A stretch of DNA of 27,626 bases from JAITWN01 sp964581365 (GTDB lineage Bacteria > Pseudomonadota > Gammaproteobacteria > SZUA-140), in NCBI GenBank assembly GCA_964581365.1, contig CAZOOF010000028.1, positions 1 to 27,626 of the forward strand, in the 5' to 3' direction. The position numbers and the translations under genes were made by a program. This document shows positions 16,301 to 24,038 of this stretch, piece by piece. Each line of letters begins with the position of its first letter. The first letter of the stretch is position 1. The notes under the pieces were generated by a model that was given only the letters and a program-made list of their open reading frames with translations, was not told the origin of the DNA and ran no database searches.

Positions 16301-17117
16301 CTATATCCAGTGCCGGCGTCTCCGGGCGCAGCTCGGTGAGTGAGAAGGGCTCCAGGCGGACCTTGACCTGCCAGCGCTGCTCTCCCTCCATGCTGCCGTA
16401 TCCCGCGATGTCCGCCCGGACCGGCGTCTGAGTGTGGACCGAGAAGTCGAATCCGGCAGTGCTGCCCGTGACGCTCAGGTCTGCGCCCAGCGGATAGCCG
16501 GAGAACATCCCGTCCACCCGGGAGGTGACAGCGATGCCGCCCCGGCCGGTGAGAGGCAGGCGGGCGCTGCCGCTGATCTGCGCCTGTGGATGCCTGGTCT
16601 GCACTTGCAGTTCGTCGATATCGACGCGCTCGCCGTGGCCATGCAGACGCGCGCTCAGGTGCTGCACGATCCACGGTTCTGCGTTGCCGAGCGCGAAGTG
16701 CGCATCATCGAGCTCGAGCCGCGTGACCTCGGCCGCCAGCGGCAGTCGTAGTGCGAACTCACCGCGCTCGGCGGCGGTCCCGGTGTCGCGATCATCGCTT
16801 GTTACGCGCAGTCCGTCTGCGAGCAGCCGATCGATCTGAAGACGTCCCTGCCACAGCAGCTGTGCCGGCTGCCACTCTAGCTCGACCCGGCGCAGTTCGA
16901 TTTCGGGCCCATTCGACCAGCGCACCTCGCGCAACTCGAACGGACCGGCAAGGCGGCCGGAAGCCGACCCGATAACGAGACCATCCACGCGCGCCTGCAG
17001 CAGACGCACAGTCAATTGGAGTCCGGCATCGGTGTTGAGCAGCAAGGCGACAGCGCCCGGCAGCAGCAGAAGGAATGCCAGCAGGGCGATGCGGAAAGGA
17101 TTGCGCCGCCGGCTCAC
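13353..17117 (-). CDS. tamB: Translocation and assembly module subunit TamB
   Basis: Large AsmA-like periplasmic bridge protein, 1254 aa, anchored in the inner membrane. With TamA it supports outer-membrane protein insertion and probably phospholipid transport to the outer membrane. A single N-terminal helix (about 8-26, basic RRRNPFR before it) is followed by a long series of beta-rich repeats. The conserved C-terminal TamB domain (DUF490) includes GEIALVDGRYRAYGQNLSIS, GRILYAGGPIDNPAIDI and VLSWLIIGRPL, ending at YSLER. The start is GTG at 17117, overlapping the tamA stop in a GTGA sequence (17114-17117), which indicates translational coupling. Length and order are normal for the pair. Confidence 0.95.
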   Translation of the reverse strand: MSRRRNPFRIALLAFLLLLPGAVALLLNTDAGLQLTVRLLQARVDGLVIGSASGRLAGPFELREVRWSNGPEIELRRVELEWQPAQLLWQGRLQIDRLLADGLRVTSDDRDTGTAAERGEFALRLPLAAEVTRLELDDAHFALGNAEPWIVQHLSARLHGHGERVDIDELQVQTRHPQAQISGSARLPLTGRGGIAVTSRVDGMFSGYPLGADLSVTGSTAGFDFSVHTQTPVRADIAGYGSMEGEQRWQVKVRLEPFSLTELRPETPALDIGSTSIEAEGAGSTFTARASSSIAEARTGTWDIELSGGWDGKHWNLARLGASERDGPGRITARARQDGERPTQLQAEAQWQNLTGTGGLHSERGRARLRGSPEAYRYDIGASIGTRDIPALELTADGEGSLQGTTIRELRAEWLEGTITGGAVLGWENGFSARLELDVEDLNPGVLRSELEGRVGMQLELAAERGSSASFHRARIENLRGHLGGQSLRGQAHLELDAAGDGTAAADLGAGDASLRGSASFGPDWSIDWRLEAPELAGFAPELRGGLSVRGSHRGPPDALRSQIDLQARDVTRNGLHARAIDGHLDLMLADEPRWEVGIAASEARVGDIELGRLEAHSEGTPAAHSLRLQSRHDTLHFDQLLRGSIAEGAWQGLLDDGRLVQADIGTWTQRSPASLSFAASGLRLERMCWDSVGAAICAALHSQEIAAGAEQRHSAELVWSELELRRLSTVIPLETAEFAGISGGQISVSIDSGAIRASVSASARQGMFRYPLPGQAGLQTLKYQEARLNAAAGDDGVSGSVSLTLGDPNGAVAASFRMPGYILPARPTTRQAVALDLAGDLALDADSLFIPDVHLGAGGRARFDLALSGTLGQPLLNGTAEATIGRLNILPLGSQLDDLRIDAGFQDSSIALSGSGTMGDGALVIGGSGSFRALGDWEAMLALSGSDLAAVRIPTAQITASPQISVRVTPRELSFDGSLTIPRAKLEPVRPESAITASDDVVVLGVPVEDPRAPLRLQGKLEFLLGDEVKVSGRGFEGRLTGHTMLIAARDSITAQGEIALVDGRYRAYGQNLSISQGRILYAGGPIDNPAIDIVASRTRGDNDEIQVGVRVLGTARAPTVELYSSPAMDDADVLSWLIIGRPLSEARAGEGADLYQAATSVAIAGGGALAEKIGERFNLVEVSIEAGEQNEDAALVLGRSLSPRLYVRYIQGLMEDNNAIQFRYKLGEKWTLETESGTRTGAGADLLYSLER

Positions 17118-18844
17118 AGGTCTGGTCCCAGAGTCAGGTGAAGCCGCCAGGGCCTGCTGGGGATGCTGATGGCCTGAGCCACGTCCAGGCGGATGGCGCC
17201 GATTGGCGTGCGCAGTCGGAAACCGACGCCGGCACCGCGTTCCGCGCGCAGGTCGTCGCGGTTGAAGGCGTTGCCCGCGTCGAAGAACGCCGCCAGCGCG
17301 GTGCGGGCGCCTATCGAGTGCTCATATTCGATGCTACCGACGACGAGATGGCGTCCGCCGATCACTCTTCCCTCGGCGTTGCGGGGGCCGAGCGACTGGA
17401 AGGAAAAGCCGCGGATACTCTGGTCACCACCTGCGAAGAAGCGCTGCGATACCGGCAGTTCACTGAACTCCGGCACCCAGCTGAAGCCGCCCGAGGCACG
17501 CATCAGTACCCGAGACTTTTCGCTGGGACTGAAGATATATCTGGCCTCGATGCGTGGCTGCACGAATGAGGTATCCGATATCACCTGTTCGGAAGCACCG
17601 CGGACCCCGAGGGTCAGGATCCAGCCGTGAGACGGAGCGATGCGTTCGGCAGCGCGATAGCGCTGCCAGGTTACGTGGGGAATGAGCAGGACCGCGTCGT
17701 TTTCGATGTCGACCCGGTAACGCTCCTGCTCGAAGCTGATGCCGGCGGTGCGCAGCCAGGCTCCTGCCTGCTGCGTGACTTCCACGCCCAGCGAGGTCGT
17801 CGTGCGTTCGACCGTGCTCGTATCCTCGTCGCGCCAGCTCAGGCTGTAGGTCAGCACATCGGTGGTCGGTCGCGACAGCGGAACGTGGTAGCGCGTGCTG
17901 AACGCGGTCTCGATTTCCGACTGCTCGAACTCGGCCGAGTAGCGATGCCCCTGCCGGTTGGCCCGGCGGCGTTCGTAGCCCAGGCGCAAGCGCGCCCCGG
18001 TGTCGGTGGCGTAGCCGAGACCCGCCGAATAGCGGTTGTCGGGTCGCGTCTCCAGATCGACGTAGATCGGCACCCGGAAGTCGTCGGCCTGCTCCGTGAG
18101 GGTTATCACGTCGGCCCGGGCGAAGTAGTCGCTGTCCGCCAGCGCCCGGCGTAGCTCCAGTAGTTTTCGCCCCTCGTAGGGGTCGCCCGGGTGAAAGGTA
18201 ACGAAGCGGCTCAGGAACTCCTGGTCGAGCTTCTCGTGCTCAATGTCGACGGGCCCGAAGGCATAGCGGCGTCCGGTCGAATAGACCAGCTCGACGGTCG
18301 CGCTGTAACGGTCCAGATCGACGCTGATCCGATGGGTGCTCATGCGTCCATCGAAGTAGCCGCGCTCGTTGGCCAGCTGATGGATCGACTGCTTCGCGCT
18401 CTCCCAGGTTTGGTGGTCCAGCGTTTGTCCCGGTCTGATGGGGAAGCCCGCGCGCCAGGCCTGCAGGACCGGATCGTCCGCACCCTCGCCCTGAAGGGAG
18501 AGCCGAACTTCGGCAATCGGCAGCGCCGGTCCCGGATCGATGCGGTAGCGGGTCTGCCAGCGCTCGGTGCCGAGGTCGAGCGCCGTGTCGATGCGCGGGC
18601 GGTAGTAGCCGAATGGCTCGAGCGCCCGCCGGATCTCCTCCGGAGCGTTACGGTGCAGGCGACGCACCACCGCCTCGTTGAGCAGGGGATGATCCCGCTG
18701 CAGGTGCAGGCTCAGGCTGTTGCGCACATTGTCGAGCAGCGCGCCCGAAACGCCGTCGATGTCGATTTTCAGTTCGGGTCGTTGCGCTGCCGCCGCCGTA
18801 CTCAGGGCGAGCAAGACCACGGCTGCGAGCAGGTGTCTGAGCAT
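17114..18844 (-). CDS. tamA: Omp85-family outer-membrane assembly protein TamA
   Basis: Outer-membrane beta-barrel protein of the Omp85/BamA superfamily, 576 aa, partner of TamB. The signal peptide is clear (MLRHLLAAVVLLALSTAAAAQ). It is followed by three POTRA domains, roughly 22-98, 100-185 and 187-265, and then the 16-strand barrel. Barrel signatures include RFFAGGDQSIRGFSFQSLGP, the conserved RGF/Y element of lid loop 6, and the final strand WRLHLTLGPDL. The gene follows spoVR by 60 bases on the same strand. No Shine-Dalgarno is close to the ATG. A perfect TATAAT lies 6 bases upstream, which could mean a leaderless transcript or be chance. Confidence 0.95.
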   Translation of the reverse strand: MLRHLLAAVVLLALSTAAAAQRPELKIDIDGVSGALLDNVRNSLSLHLQRDHPLLNEAVVRRLHRNAPEEIRRALEPFGYYRPRIDTALDLGTERWQTRYRIDPGPALPIAEVRLSLQGEGADDPVLQAWRAGFPIRPGQTLDHQTWESAKQSIHQLANERGYFDGRMSTHRISVDLDRYSATVELVYSTGRRYAFGPVDIEHEKLDQEFLSRFVTFHPGDPYEGRKLLELRRALADSDYFARADVITLTEQADDFRVPIYVDLETRPDNRYSAGLGYATDTGARLRLGYERRRANRQGHRYSAEFEQSEIETAFSTRYHVPLSRPTTDVLTYSLSWRDEDTSTVERTTTSLGVEVTQQAGAWLRTAGISFEQERYRVDIENDAVLLIPHVTWQRYRAAERIAPSHGWILTLGVRGASEQVISDTSFVQPRIEARYIFSPSEKSRVLMRASGGFSWVPEFSELPVSQRFFAGGDQSIRGFSFQSLGPRNAEGRVIGGRHLVVGSIEYEHSIGARTALAAFFDAGNAFNRDDLRAERGAGVGFRLRTPIGAIRLDVAQAISIPSRPWRLHLTLGPDL

Positions 18845-18850
18845 CGCGCC

Positions 18851-18856
18851 ATTATA
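18851..18856 (-). promoter_or_regulatory. Perfect TATAAT immediately upstream of tamA
   Basis: The minus strand reads TATAAT at 18856-18851, six bases before the tamA ATG (18844). There is no recognisable -35 at 16-18 bases (the spacer is GC-rich). If used as a -10, transcription would begin at or very near the start codon. Confidence 0.3.
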
Positions 18857-18904
18857 TCGACCTTCCGGCAGGGGCGGCCGGATCCCGAAGGCGGGCGCGA
18901 ACTC

Positions 18905-20419
18905 TCAGCCGCCCGGCCGGCCCGGGGGATCACACTCCCAGGTCTTGATCGCGCGACCTTCTTCGTCGATGGTCTCGAGTCGAACGGTAAACCCCCACAG
19001 CCGGGCAACGTGCCGCAGAACCTCCTGGGCCTCGGTATGGAGCGGCCGGCGCCGGTGCTGCGTGTGACGCAGTGTCAGCGAGCGATTCCCCTTGCGATCC
19101 ACGTTGTATACCTGGATGTCCGGTTCGTTGCTGCCGAGGTTGTAGTGGTCTGCAAGCGCGCGTCGCACCGCCCGATATCCGGCGTCATCGTGGATCGCGG
19201 TGACCTCGAGTTTGCGCCGCCGATCATCATCGATGATGGCAAACAACCGCAGATCGCGCATGGCCTTCGGGGACAGGAACTGGGCAATGAAGCTCTCGTC
19301 CTTGAAGTTTTTCATGGCAAAGTCGAGGGTCCTGATCCAGTCACTGCCGGCGATGTCCGGAAACCAGCGCCGGTCTTCCTCGGTGGGAGATTCGCAGATG
19401 CGCCGCAGGTCTCTCATCATGGCGAATCCGAGAGCGTATGGATTGATACCGTTGAAATGCGGGCTGTTATAGGCCGGCTGATAGATGACGTTGGTATGAC
19501 TCTGCAGGAACTCCATCATGAACGCATCGTCGACCAGTCCCTCATCGTACAGGCGGTTGATGATGGTGTAGTGCCAGAATGTCGCCCAGCCTTCGTTCAT
19601 CACCTGGGTCTGGCGCTGCGGATAGAAGTACTGTGCCAGCTTGCGTACGATCCGGACGATCTCGCGCTGCCACGGTTCGAGCAGGGGCGCATTCTTCTCG
19701 ATAAAATAAAGCAGGTTCTCCTGCGGTTCGGAGGGGAATCTGAGCTCCTCTTCGCCGCTCATCTCCCGCTCGCGCTGCGGAATGGTTCGCCACAGATCGT
19801 TTACCTGCATCTGGAGCCGGTTTTCGCGTTCACGCTGACGCTGACGTTCCTCCCGTGCCGAAAGCGGAGAGGGCCGTTTGTAGCGGTCGACCCCGTGGTT
19901 CATGAGCGCGTGACAGGAGTCGAGCATCAGTTCGACCGCTTCTTCGCCGTAACGCTGTTCGCATTCGGATACGTAGTTGCGGGCGAAAAGGAGGTAGTCG
20001 ATGATGGCGTCGGCGCTGGTCCAGGTCCGGAACAGATAGTTGCCCTTGAAGAACGAATTGTGTCCGTAACTGGCATGGGCGATGACGAGGGCCTGCATCA
20101 TCATGGTGTTCTCTTCCATGAGGTAGGCGATGCAGGGATTCGAATTGATGACGATCTCGTAGGCCAGACCCATGTGGCCGCGCCGGTAGCGCTGCTCGAT
20201 GCCGAGGAACTGCTTGCCGAAGGACCAATGGTGATAGCCGAGCGGCATGCCCACTGAGGAGTAGGCATCCATCATCTGTTCCGCAGTGATGATCTCGATC
20301 TGATTCGGGTAGGTATCGAGGCCGAAATCGGCGGCGATGCGGCCTATCTCCCGTTCGTAATGCCCGATCAGATCGAACGTCCACTCTGAGCCGGTGGAAA
20401 TCGGTTGTCGCCGGTTCAT
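18905..20419 (-). CDS. spoVR: SpoVR family protein (YcgB-like)
   Basis: Cytoplasmic protein of the SpoVR/YcgB family, 504 aa, close to the ~510 of E. coli YcgB. Its biochemical role is not settled; it is tied to sporulation cortex in Bacillus and to stress or starvation with PrkA and YeaH in proteobacteria. Family landmarks are PLGYHHWSFGKQF, YGHNSFFKGNYLF, NEGWATFWHY and NPYALGFAMMRDLRRI. The frame is open further upstream, but those residues are out-of-frame yeaH sequence. The ATG at 20419 overlaps the yeaH stop as ATGA (20416-20419), which fixes the start and shows coupling. It is the third gene of prkA-yeaH-spoVR. Confidence 0.94.
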   Translation of the reverse strand: MNRRQPISTGSEWTFDLIGHYEREIGRIAADFGLDTYPNQIEIITAEQMMDAYSSVGMPLGYHHWSFGKQFLGIEQRYRRGHMGLAYEIVINSNPCIAYLMEENTMMMQALVIAHASYGHNSFFKGNYLFRTWTSADAIIDYLLFARNYVSECEQRYGEEAVELMLDSCHALMNHGVDRYKRPSPLSAREERQRQRERENRLQMQVNDLWRTIPQREREMSGEEELRFPSEPQENLLYFIEKNAPLLEPWQREIVRIVRKLAQYFYPQRQTQVMNEGWATFWHYTIINRLYDEGLVDDAFMMEFLQSHTNVIYQPAYNSPHFNGINPYALGFAMMRDLRRICESPTEEDRRWFPDIAGSDWIRTLDFAMKNFKDESFIAQFLSPKAMRDLRLFAIIDDDRRRKLEVTAIHDDAGYRAVRRALADHYNLGSNEPDIQVYNVDRKGNRSLTLRHTQHRRRPLHTEAQEVLRHVARLWGFTVRLETIDEEGRAIKTWECDPPGRPGG

Positions 20420-21678
20420 GCTGCCTTCCTGCGGAACAGCCGATGGAATACGGGGTAGATGTCGGTCAGGGTGTCTATGCGCTGCATGGCGAAGTTGGCG
20501 CAATGCGCCCGGACATGCTGGTACTCGCGCCACAGGCTCTGGTGCTCGTCGGGCCTGATCTCCACATAGGCATAGTACTGGAGCAGAGGCATGATTCGTT
20601 CGATGAGCAGGTTCCGGCACAGTGGCGAGTCATCGTTCCAGTTGTCGCCGTCGGATGCCTGGGCGACGTAGATGTTCCAGTCGCGGGTCGAGAAGCGCTC
20701 GTTTATGATCCGATGCATCAGCTCGAGGGCGCTGGATACGACCGTACCGCCTGTTTCCCGTGAGTGGAAGAACTCCTCTTCGTCCACCTCGCGCGCGGTA
20801 GTGTGGTGGCGGATGAATACCACCTCGGTGTGCTCATAGTTGCGCTGCAGGAAAAGGTAGAGAAGGATGAAGAACCTTTTGGCGATATCCTTGCGCTCTT
20901 CGTCCATCGATCCCGACACGTCCATGAGGCAGAACATCACGGCGCGTGTGGTCGGTCGCCGCTGGCGAATCCGGTTGTTGTAGCGCAGATCGAAGGTGTC
21001 GATGAACGGAACCGAGCGTATGCGATGGCGCAGCATTTCGGCGTGCTCGGCCAGGGAAATGATGCGTTCTTCGCTGGTCTCGCCGGCTTCCTCGCGCGCC
21101 AGCTCGAGCTCACGCTCTGTATCGGTCAGGCGGCGGCGATAGCCTGAGCGCAGCGCAATGCGCCGGGCCATGGCTTCGCGCAGCGATCTGATGACATTGA
21201 TGTTGGAAGGGACGCCGTCGCGCGTGTAGCCGGCGCGGACCGAGCGGAAGTCCACGGTTGCGGCCAGTTGCGTCTTTACCAGATCAGGAAGCGCCAGATC
21301 TTCGAAGAAGAACTCCATGAACTCGTCGCGGGTGAGGGTGAAGACAAAATCGTCCATGCCTTCGCCGTCACGGGTGGCGCCGCTGCCTGCTCCTCCGCTT
21401 TCCTGCGGGCGTTTGATGCGATCCCCGGCGACGTAGGCATCGTTTCCCGGCAGCACCAGGTCGCGCTCACCGCCCGTGCCGTGCCGGAATCGCGGTTCGT
21501 TGATGTCTCTTGCGGGAATGTTGATCCGCTCGCCGGACTCGATGTCGGTGATGCTGCGTTCGCTCACGGCATCCGAGACCGCGCGGCGGATCTGGCTGCG
21601 AAACCGTCTGATGAATCGCTGCCGGTTGACTGCGCTCTTGTTCTTCCCGTTCAGGCGTCGATCGATTATCTGGGGCAC
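20416..21678 (-). CDS. yeaH: YeaH/YhbH family protein (DUF444) with VWA-like domain
   Basis: DUF444 protein of 420 aa (E. coli YeaH is 427 aa), the usual partner of the PrkA kinase. The N-terminal half is charged. The C-terminal half is a von Willebrand A-like domain with a metal-ion-dependent adhesion site: DVSGSM (253-258), Thr312 (GGT) and Asp343/Asp345 (SDGD). It likely binds a divalent metal and mediates protein contacts; the exact role is unknown. The start is GTG 21678 with GGTGAG five bases upstream, 12 bases after the prkA stop. The stop overlaps the spoVR start by 4 bases. Confidence 0.93.
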   Translation of the reverse strand: MPQIIDRRLNGKNKSAVNRQRFIRRFRSQIRRAVSDAVSERSITDIESGERINIPARDINEPRFRHGTGGERDLVLPGNDAYVAGDRIKRPQESGGAGSGATRDGEGMDDFVFTLTRDEFMEFFFEDLALPDLVKTQLAATVDFRSVRAGYTRDGVPSNINVIRSLREAMARRIALRSGYRRRLTDTERELELAREEAGETSEERIISLAEHAEMLRHRIRSVPFIDTFDLRYNNRIRQRRPTTRAVMFCLMDVSGSMDEERKDIAKRFFILLYLFLQRNYEHTEVVFIRHHTTAREVDEEEFFHSRETGGTVVSSALELMHRIINERFSTRDWNIYVAQASDGDNWNDDSPLCRNLLIERIMPLLQYYAYVEIRPDEHQSLWREYQHVRAHCANFAMQRIDTLTDIYPVFHRLFRRKAA

Positions 21679-21690
21679 GTCAGCTCACCC

Positions 21691-23613
21691 TCAGCTCGAT
21701 TTGCGGACGCGCAGATACCACTCCGTCAGCAGTCGCACCTGCTTCTCCGTATATCCCTTGTCCATCATCCGCTGGACGAAGCTCTCGTGCTTCCTGGTCT
21801 CCTCGGAGGTCGACTTGGGATTGAAGGAGATGACCGGAAGCAGCTCTTCGGTGTTGGAGAACATCTTCTTCTCGATCACCTCGCGCAGCTTTTCGTAGCT
21901 GGTCCAGTGCGGGTTCTTGCCGTTGTTCTGGGCGCGGGCGCGCAGGACGAAATTGACGATCTCGTTGCGGAAGTCCTTCGGGTTACTGATGCCGGCCGGC
22001 TTCTCGATCTTCTCCAGCTCCTCGTTGAGGGCGGCGCGATCGAAATTCTCGCCGGTGTCCATGTCGTGGTATTCCTCGTCCTGGATCCAGTAGTCGGCGT
22101 AGATTACGTAGCGGTCGAAAATGTTCTGGCCGTACTCGGAATATGACTCCAGATACGCGGTCTGGATCTCCTTGCCGATGAACTCGACGTACTGGGGAGC
22201 GAGCCATCCCTTGATGTAGGAAAGATATCGTTCCTCCACTTCGGGCGGAAACTGCTCCTGCTCGATCTGCTGCTCGAGCACATAAAGGAGATGAACGGGA
22301 TTGGCTGCAACTTCACTGTGATCGTAGTTGAATACCTTGGACAGGATCTTGAAGGCGAAGCGGGTCGACAGACCGTTCATCCCTTCATCCACACCCGCGT
22401 AATCGCGGTACTCCTGGTAGGACTTGGCTTTCGGGTCGATATCCTTCAGGTTTTCGCCATCGTAGATGCGCATCTTCGAATAGATGCTCGAGTTCTCCGG
22501 CTCCTTCAGGCGCGACAGGACCGAGAACTGGGCCATCATGTTCAGGGTGTCCGGTGCGCAGGGGGCCTCCGCCAGCGAACTGTTCTGGATCAGCTTCTCG
22601 TAGATGCGGACTTCCTCGGACACGCGCAGGCAGTACGGCACCTTCACGATATAGATGCGATCGAGAAATGCCTCGTTGTTGCGATTGTTCTTGAAGCTGA
22701 GCCATTCGGACTCATTGGAGTGGGCGAGGATGATGCCGTCGAAGGGGATGGCGCCCATGCCTTCGGTGCCGTTGTAGTTCCCCTCCTGGGTCGCGGTAAG
22801 CAAGGGGTGGAGAACCTTGATCGGCGCCTTGAACATCTCCACGAATTCGAGCATGCCCTGGTTGGCGAGGCACAGACCGCCGGAATAGGAATAGGCATCC
22901 GGGTCGTCCTGTGAATATTCCTCGAGCTTGCGGATATCTACTTTGCCGACCAGCGAGGAGATATCCTGGTTGTTCTCATCGCCGGGTTCGGTCTTAGCCA
23001 CGGCGGTCTGCTTGAGAATCGAGGGCCGGAGCTTGACCACGCGGAATTTGCTGATGTCGCCGTGGAACTCATGCAGGCGCTTCACGGCCCATGGCGACAT
23101 GATTCCGCTCAGGTAACGGCGCGGAATGCCGTAGTCCTCCTCCAGGATCGGTCCATCCTCGTCCGGCTTGAACAGGCCGAGTGGCGATTCATTGACGGGA
23201 GATCCCTTGATGGCATAGAACGGCTGCTTTTCCATCAGGGATTTGAGTTTTTCGGCCAGCGACGATTTGCCGCCGCCGACGGGGCCGAGCAGGTAAAGGA
23301 TCTGTTTCTTTTCCTCGAGCCCCTGCGCCGCGTGGCGGAAGAAGGAGACGATGCGCTCGATCGCTTCCTCCATTCCGTAGAACTCCCGGAACGCGGGGTA
23401 GATGCGAATGACCTTGTTGGAAAAAATGCGGCTGAGACGGGGGTCCTTCTTGGTGTCTATCAGTTCGGGTTCGCCAATCGCCAGGAGCAGGCGCTCGGCG
23501 GCATTGGCGTAAACAGAGGGATCTGTCCTGCAGAGCTCCAGGTACTCCGCCAGGGAGTACTCTTCCTCGCGCGTTTCCTCGAAGCGGGACTGGTAACGAT
23601 CAAAAATGCTCAT
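21691..23613 (-). CDS. yeaG: PrkA family serine protein kinase / AAA+ ATPase (YeaG)
   Basis: PrkA-family protein of 640 aa (E. coli YeaG is 644 aa). An N-terminal AAA+ module (~20-380) has Walker A GPVGGGKSS (110-118). The C-terminal PrkA domain follows (~390-640). The family has been reported as a Ser kinase, and some members have been proposed to act as AAA+ proteases, so the activity should be read as unsettled. In E. coli yeaG supports survival in prolonged nitrogen starvation. The ATG at 23613 has GAGGG seven bases upstream. It is the first gene of prkA-yeaH-spoVR. A consensus sigma-54 promoter (23758-23773) lies about 145 bases upstream on the same strand. Confidence 0.95.
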   Translation of the reverse strand: MSIFDRYQSRFEETREEEYSLAEYLELCRTDPSVYANAAERLLLAIGEPELIDTKKDPRLSRIFSNKVIRIYPAFREFYGMEEAIERIVSFFRHAAQGLEEKKQILYLLGPVGGGKSSLAEKLKSLMEKQPFYAIKGSPVNESPLGLFKPDEDGPILEEDYGIPRRYLSGIMSPWAVKRLHEFHGDISKFRVVKLRPSILKQTAVAKTEPGDENNQDISSLVGKVDIRKLEEYSQDDPDAYSYSGGLCLANQGMLEFVEMFKAPIKVLHPLLTATQEGNYNGTEGMGAIPFDGIILAHSNESEWLSFKNNRNNEAFLDRIYIVKVPYCLRVSEEVRIYEKLIQNSSLAEAPCAPDTLNMMAQFSVLSRLKEPENSSIYSKMRIYDGENLKDIDPKAKSYQEYRDYAGVDEGMNGLSTRFAFKILSKVFNYDHSEVAANPVHLLYVLEQQIEQEQFPPEVEERYLSYIKGWLAPQYVEFIGKEIQTAYLESYSEYGQNIFDRYVIYADYWIQDEEYHDMDTGENFDRAALNEELEKIEKPAGISNPKDFRNEIVNFVLRARAQNNGKNPHWTSYEKLREVIEKKMFSNTEELLPVISFNPKSTSEETRKHESFVQRMMDKGYTEKQVRLLTEWYLRVRKSS

Positions 23614-23757
23614 GTTGATGCCCTCGTAGACTGACTCTTTGCTTGCGCAGCGGACACCCTGTGTAGCCTGTTCTCCTCTGGTTCGTTGTTATTGGTTCTG
23701 GGGGGGCGAGACTGCCCGGGTAGGGCGCGCCATATGCCGTCCGTGCCGGTAAAATCT

Positions 23758-23773
23758 AGCAATGCTCGTGCCA
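23758..23773 (-). promoter_or_regulatory. Sigma-54 (RpoN) promoter of the prkA-yeaH-spoVR operon
   Basis: Read on the minus strand, 23773-23758 is TGGCACG-AGCA-TTGCT. This matches the sigma-54 consensus TGGCACG-N4-TTGCW at all twelve fixed positions, with the invariant GG and GC in -24/-12 register. Transcription would start near 23747, leaving a leader of about 134 bases before prkA. In enterics yeaGH is known to be RpoN-dependent, so position and function agree. Confidence 0.85.
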
Positions 23774-23807
23774 AAGATTGCCGATCTGTCTCCCAAGCCC
23801 GCGTCCT

Positions 23808-23840
23808 GACGGCGAGAGTCCACCTGGAACGAACGCCGTC
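23808..23840. promoter_or_regulatory. Inverted repeat upstream of the sigma-54 promoter, possible activator site
   Basis: GACGGCG (23808-23814) is exactly inverse to CGCCGTC (23834-23840), separated by 19 bases, on the upstream side of the -24 box. Enhancer-binding proteins bind such dyads, but this one is close to the promoter and GC-rich, so chance is possible. Confidence 0.25.
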
Positions 23841-24038
23841 GGCGTTTTCCTGTTCTACGGGATGATCGGTAAAAGAGCGTCGGACAACTTCAGGAGACGC
23901 GGGTTCGGTCGAAAACAGTATAACAGCATTCCCGTTTCATTTGACCGGGTGTTCGCGCGCTGGTTCCGTTGTTCATACGGCTGGGCAGGCACCGGTGGGT
24001 TGGAACGGTCGATCGGATTCTTGGTGTGAGGCTCAGGG

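Larger units (their letters stand above)
23614..24038. other. Divergent intergenic region between prkA (yeaG) and the TPR gene
   Basis: 425 bases without a credible gene. It holds the ~134-base leader of prkA (minus strand), the sigma-54 promoter (23758-23773), an inverted repeat GACGGCG/CGCCGTC (23808-23814 and 23834-23840) lying ~35-65 bases upstream of the sigma-54 -24 box, and a possible TATAAC -10 (23919-23924, plus strand) without a matching -35. The pentamer TGTTC occurs several times. I see no clear NtrC-type (GCAC-N-GTGC) or IHF-type site. A short open frame (23778-24029) has no start signal or family likeness. Confidence 0.6.

Noticed and set aside
18191..20257. 688-codon open frame on the plus strand opposite tamA and spoVR
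   Set aside because: It runs across two well-supported genes on the other strand and resembles no family; a shadow frame.
20420..20620. N-terminal extension of spoVR to 20620
   Set aside because: The extra residues are out-of-frame yeaH sequence (Pro/Arg/His-rich). ATG 20419 overlaps the yeaH stop as ATGA and gives the normal family length.
23614..23735. Short upstream frames in the prkA leader (one ending in the ATGA of the prkA start, one of 14 codons with ATG)
   Set aside because: Starts lack well-placed Shine-Dalgarno sequences, and one frame runs through a seven-C tract; no conservation can be shown.
23832..23848. Small AACGCC/GGCGTT hairpin with four T
   Set aside because: Only a 6-bp stem with a 3-base loop and no upstream plus-strand gene to terminate.
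23778..24029. 83-codon plus-strand frame before the TPR gene
   Set aside because: TTG start without a ribosome-binding site, no family likeness, and it overlaps the sigma-54 promoter region's upstream control DNA.
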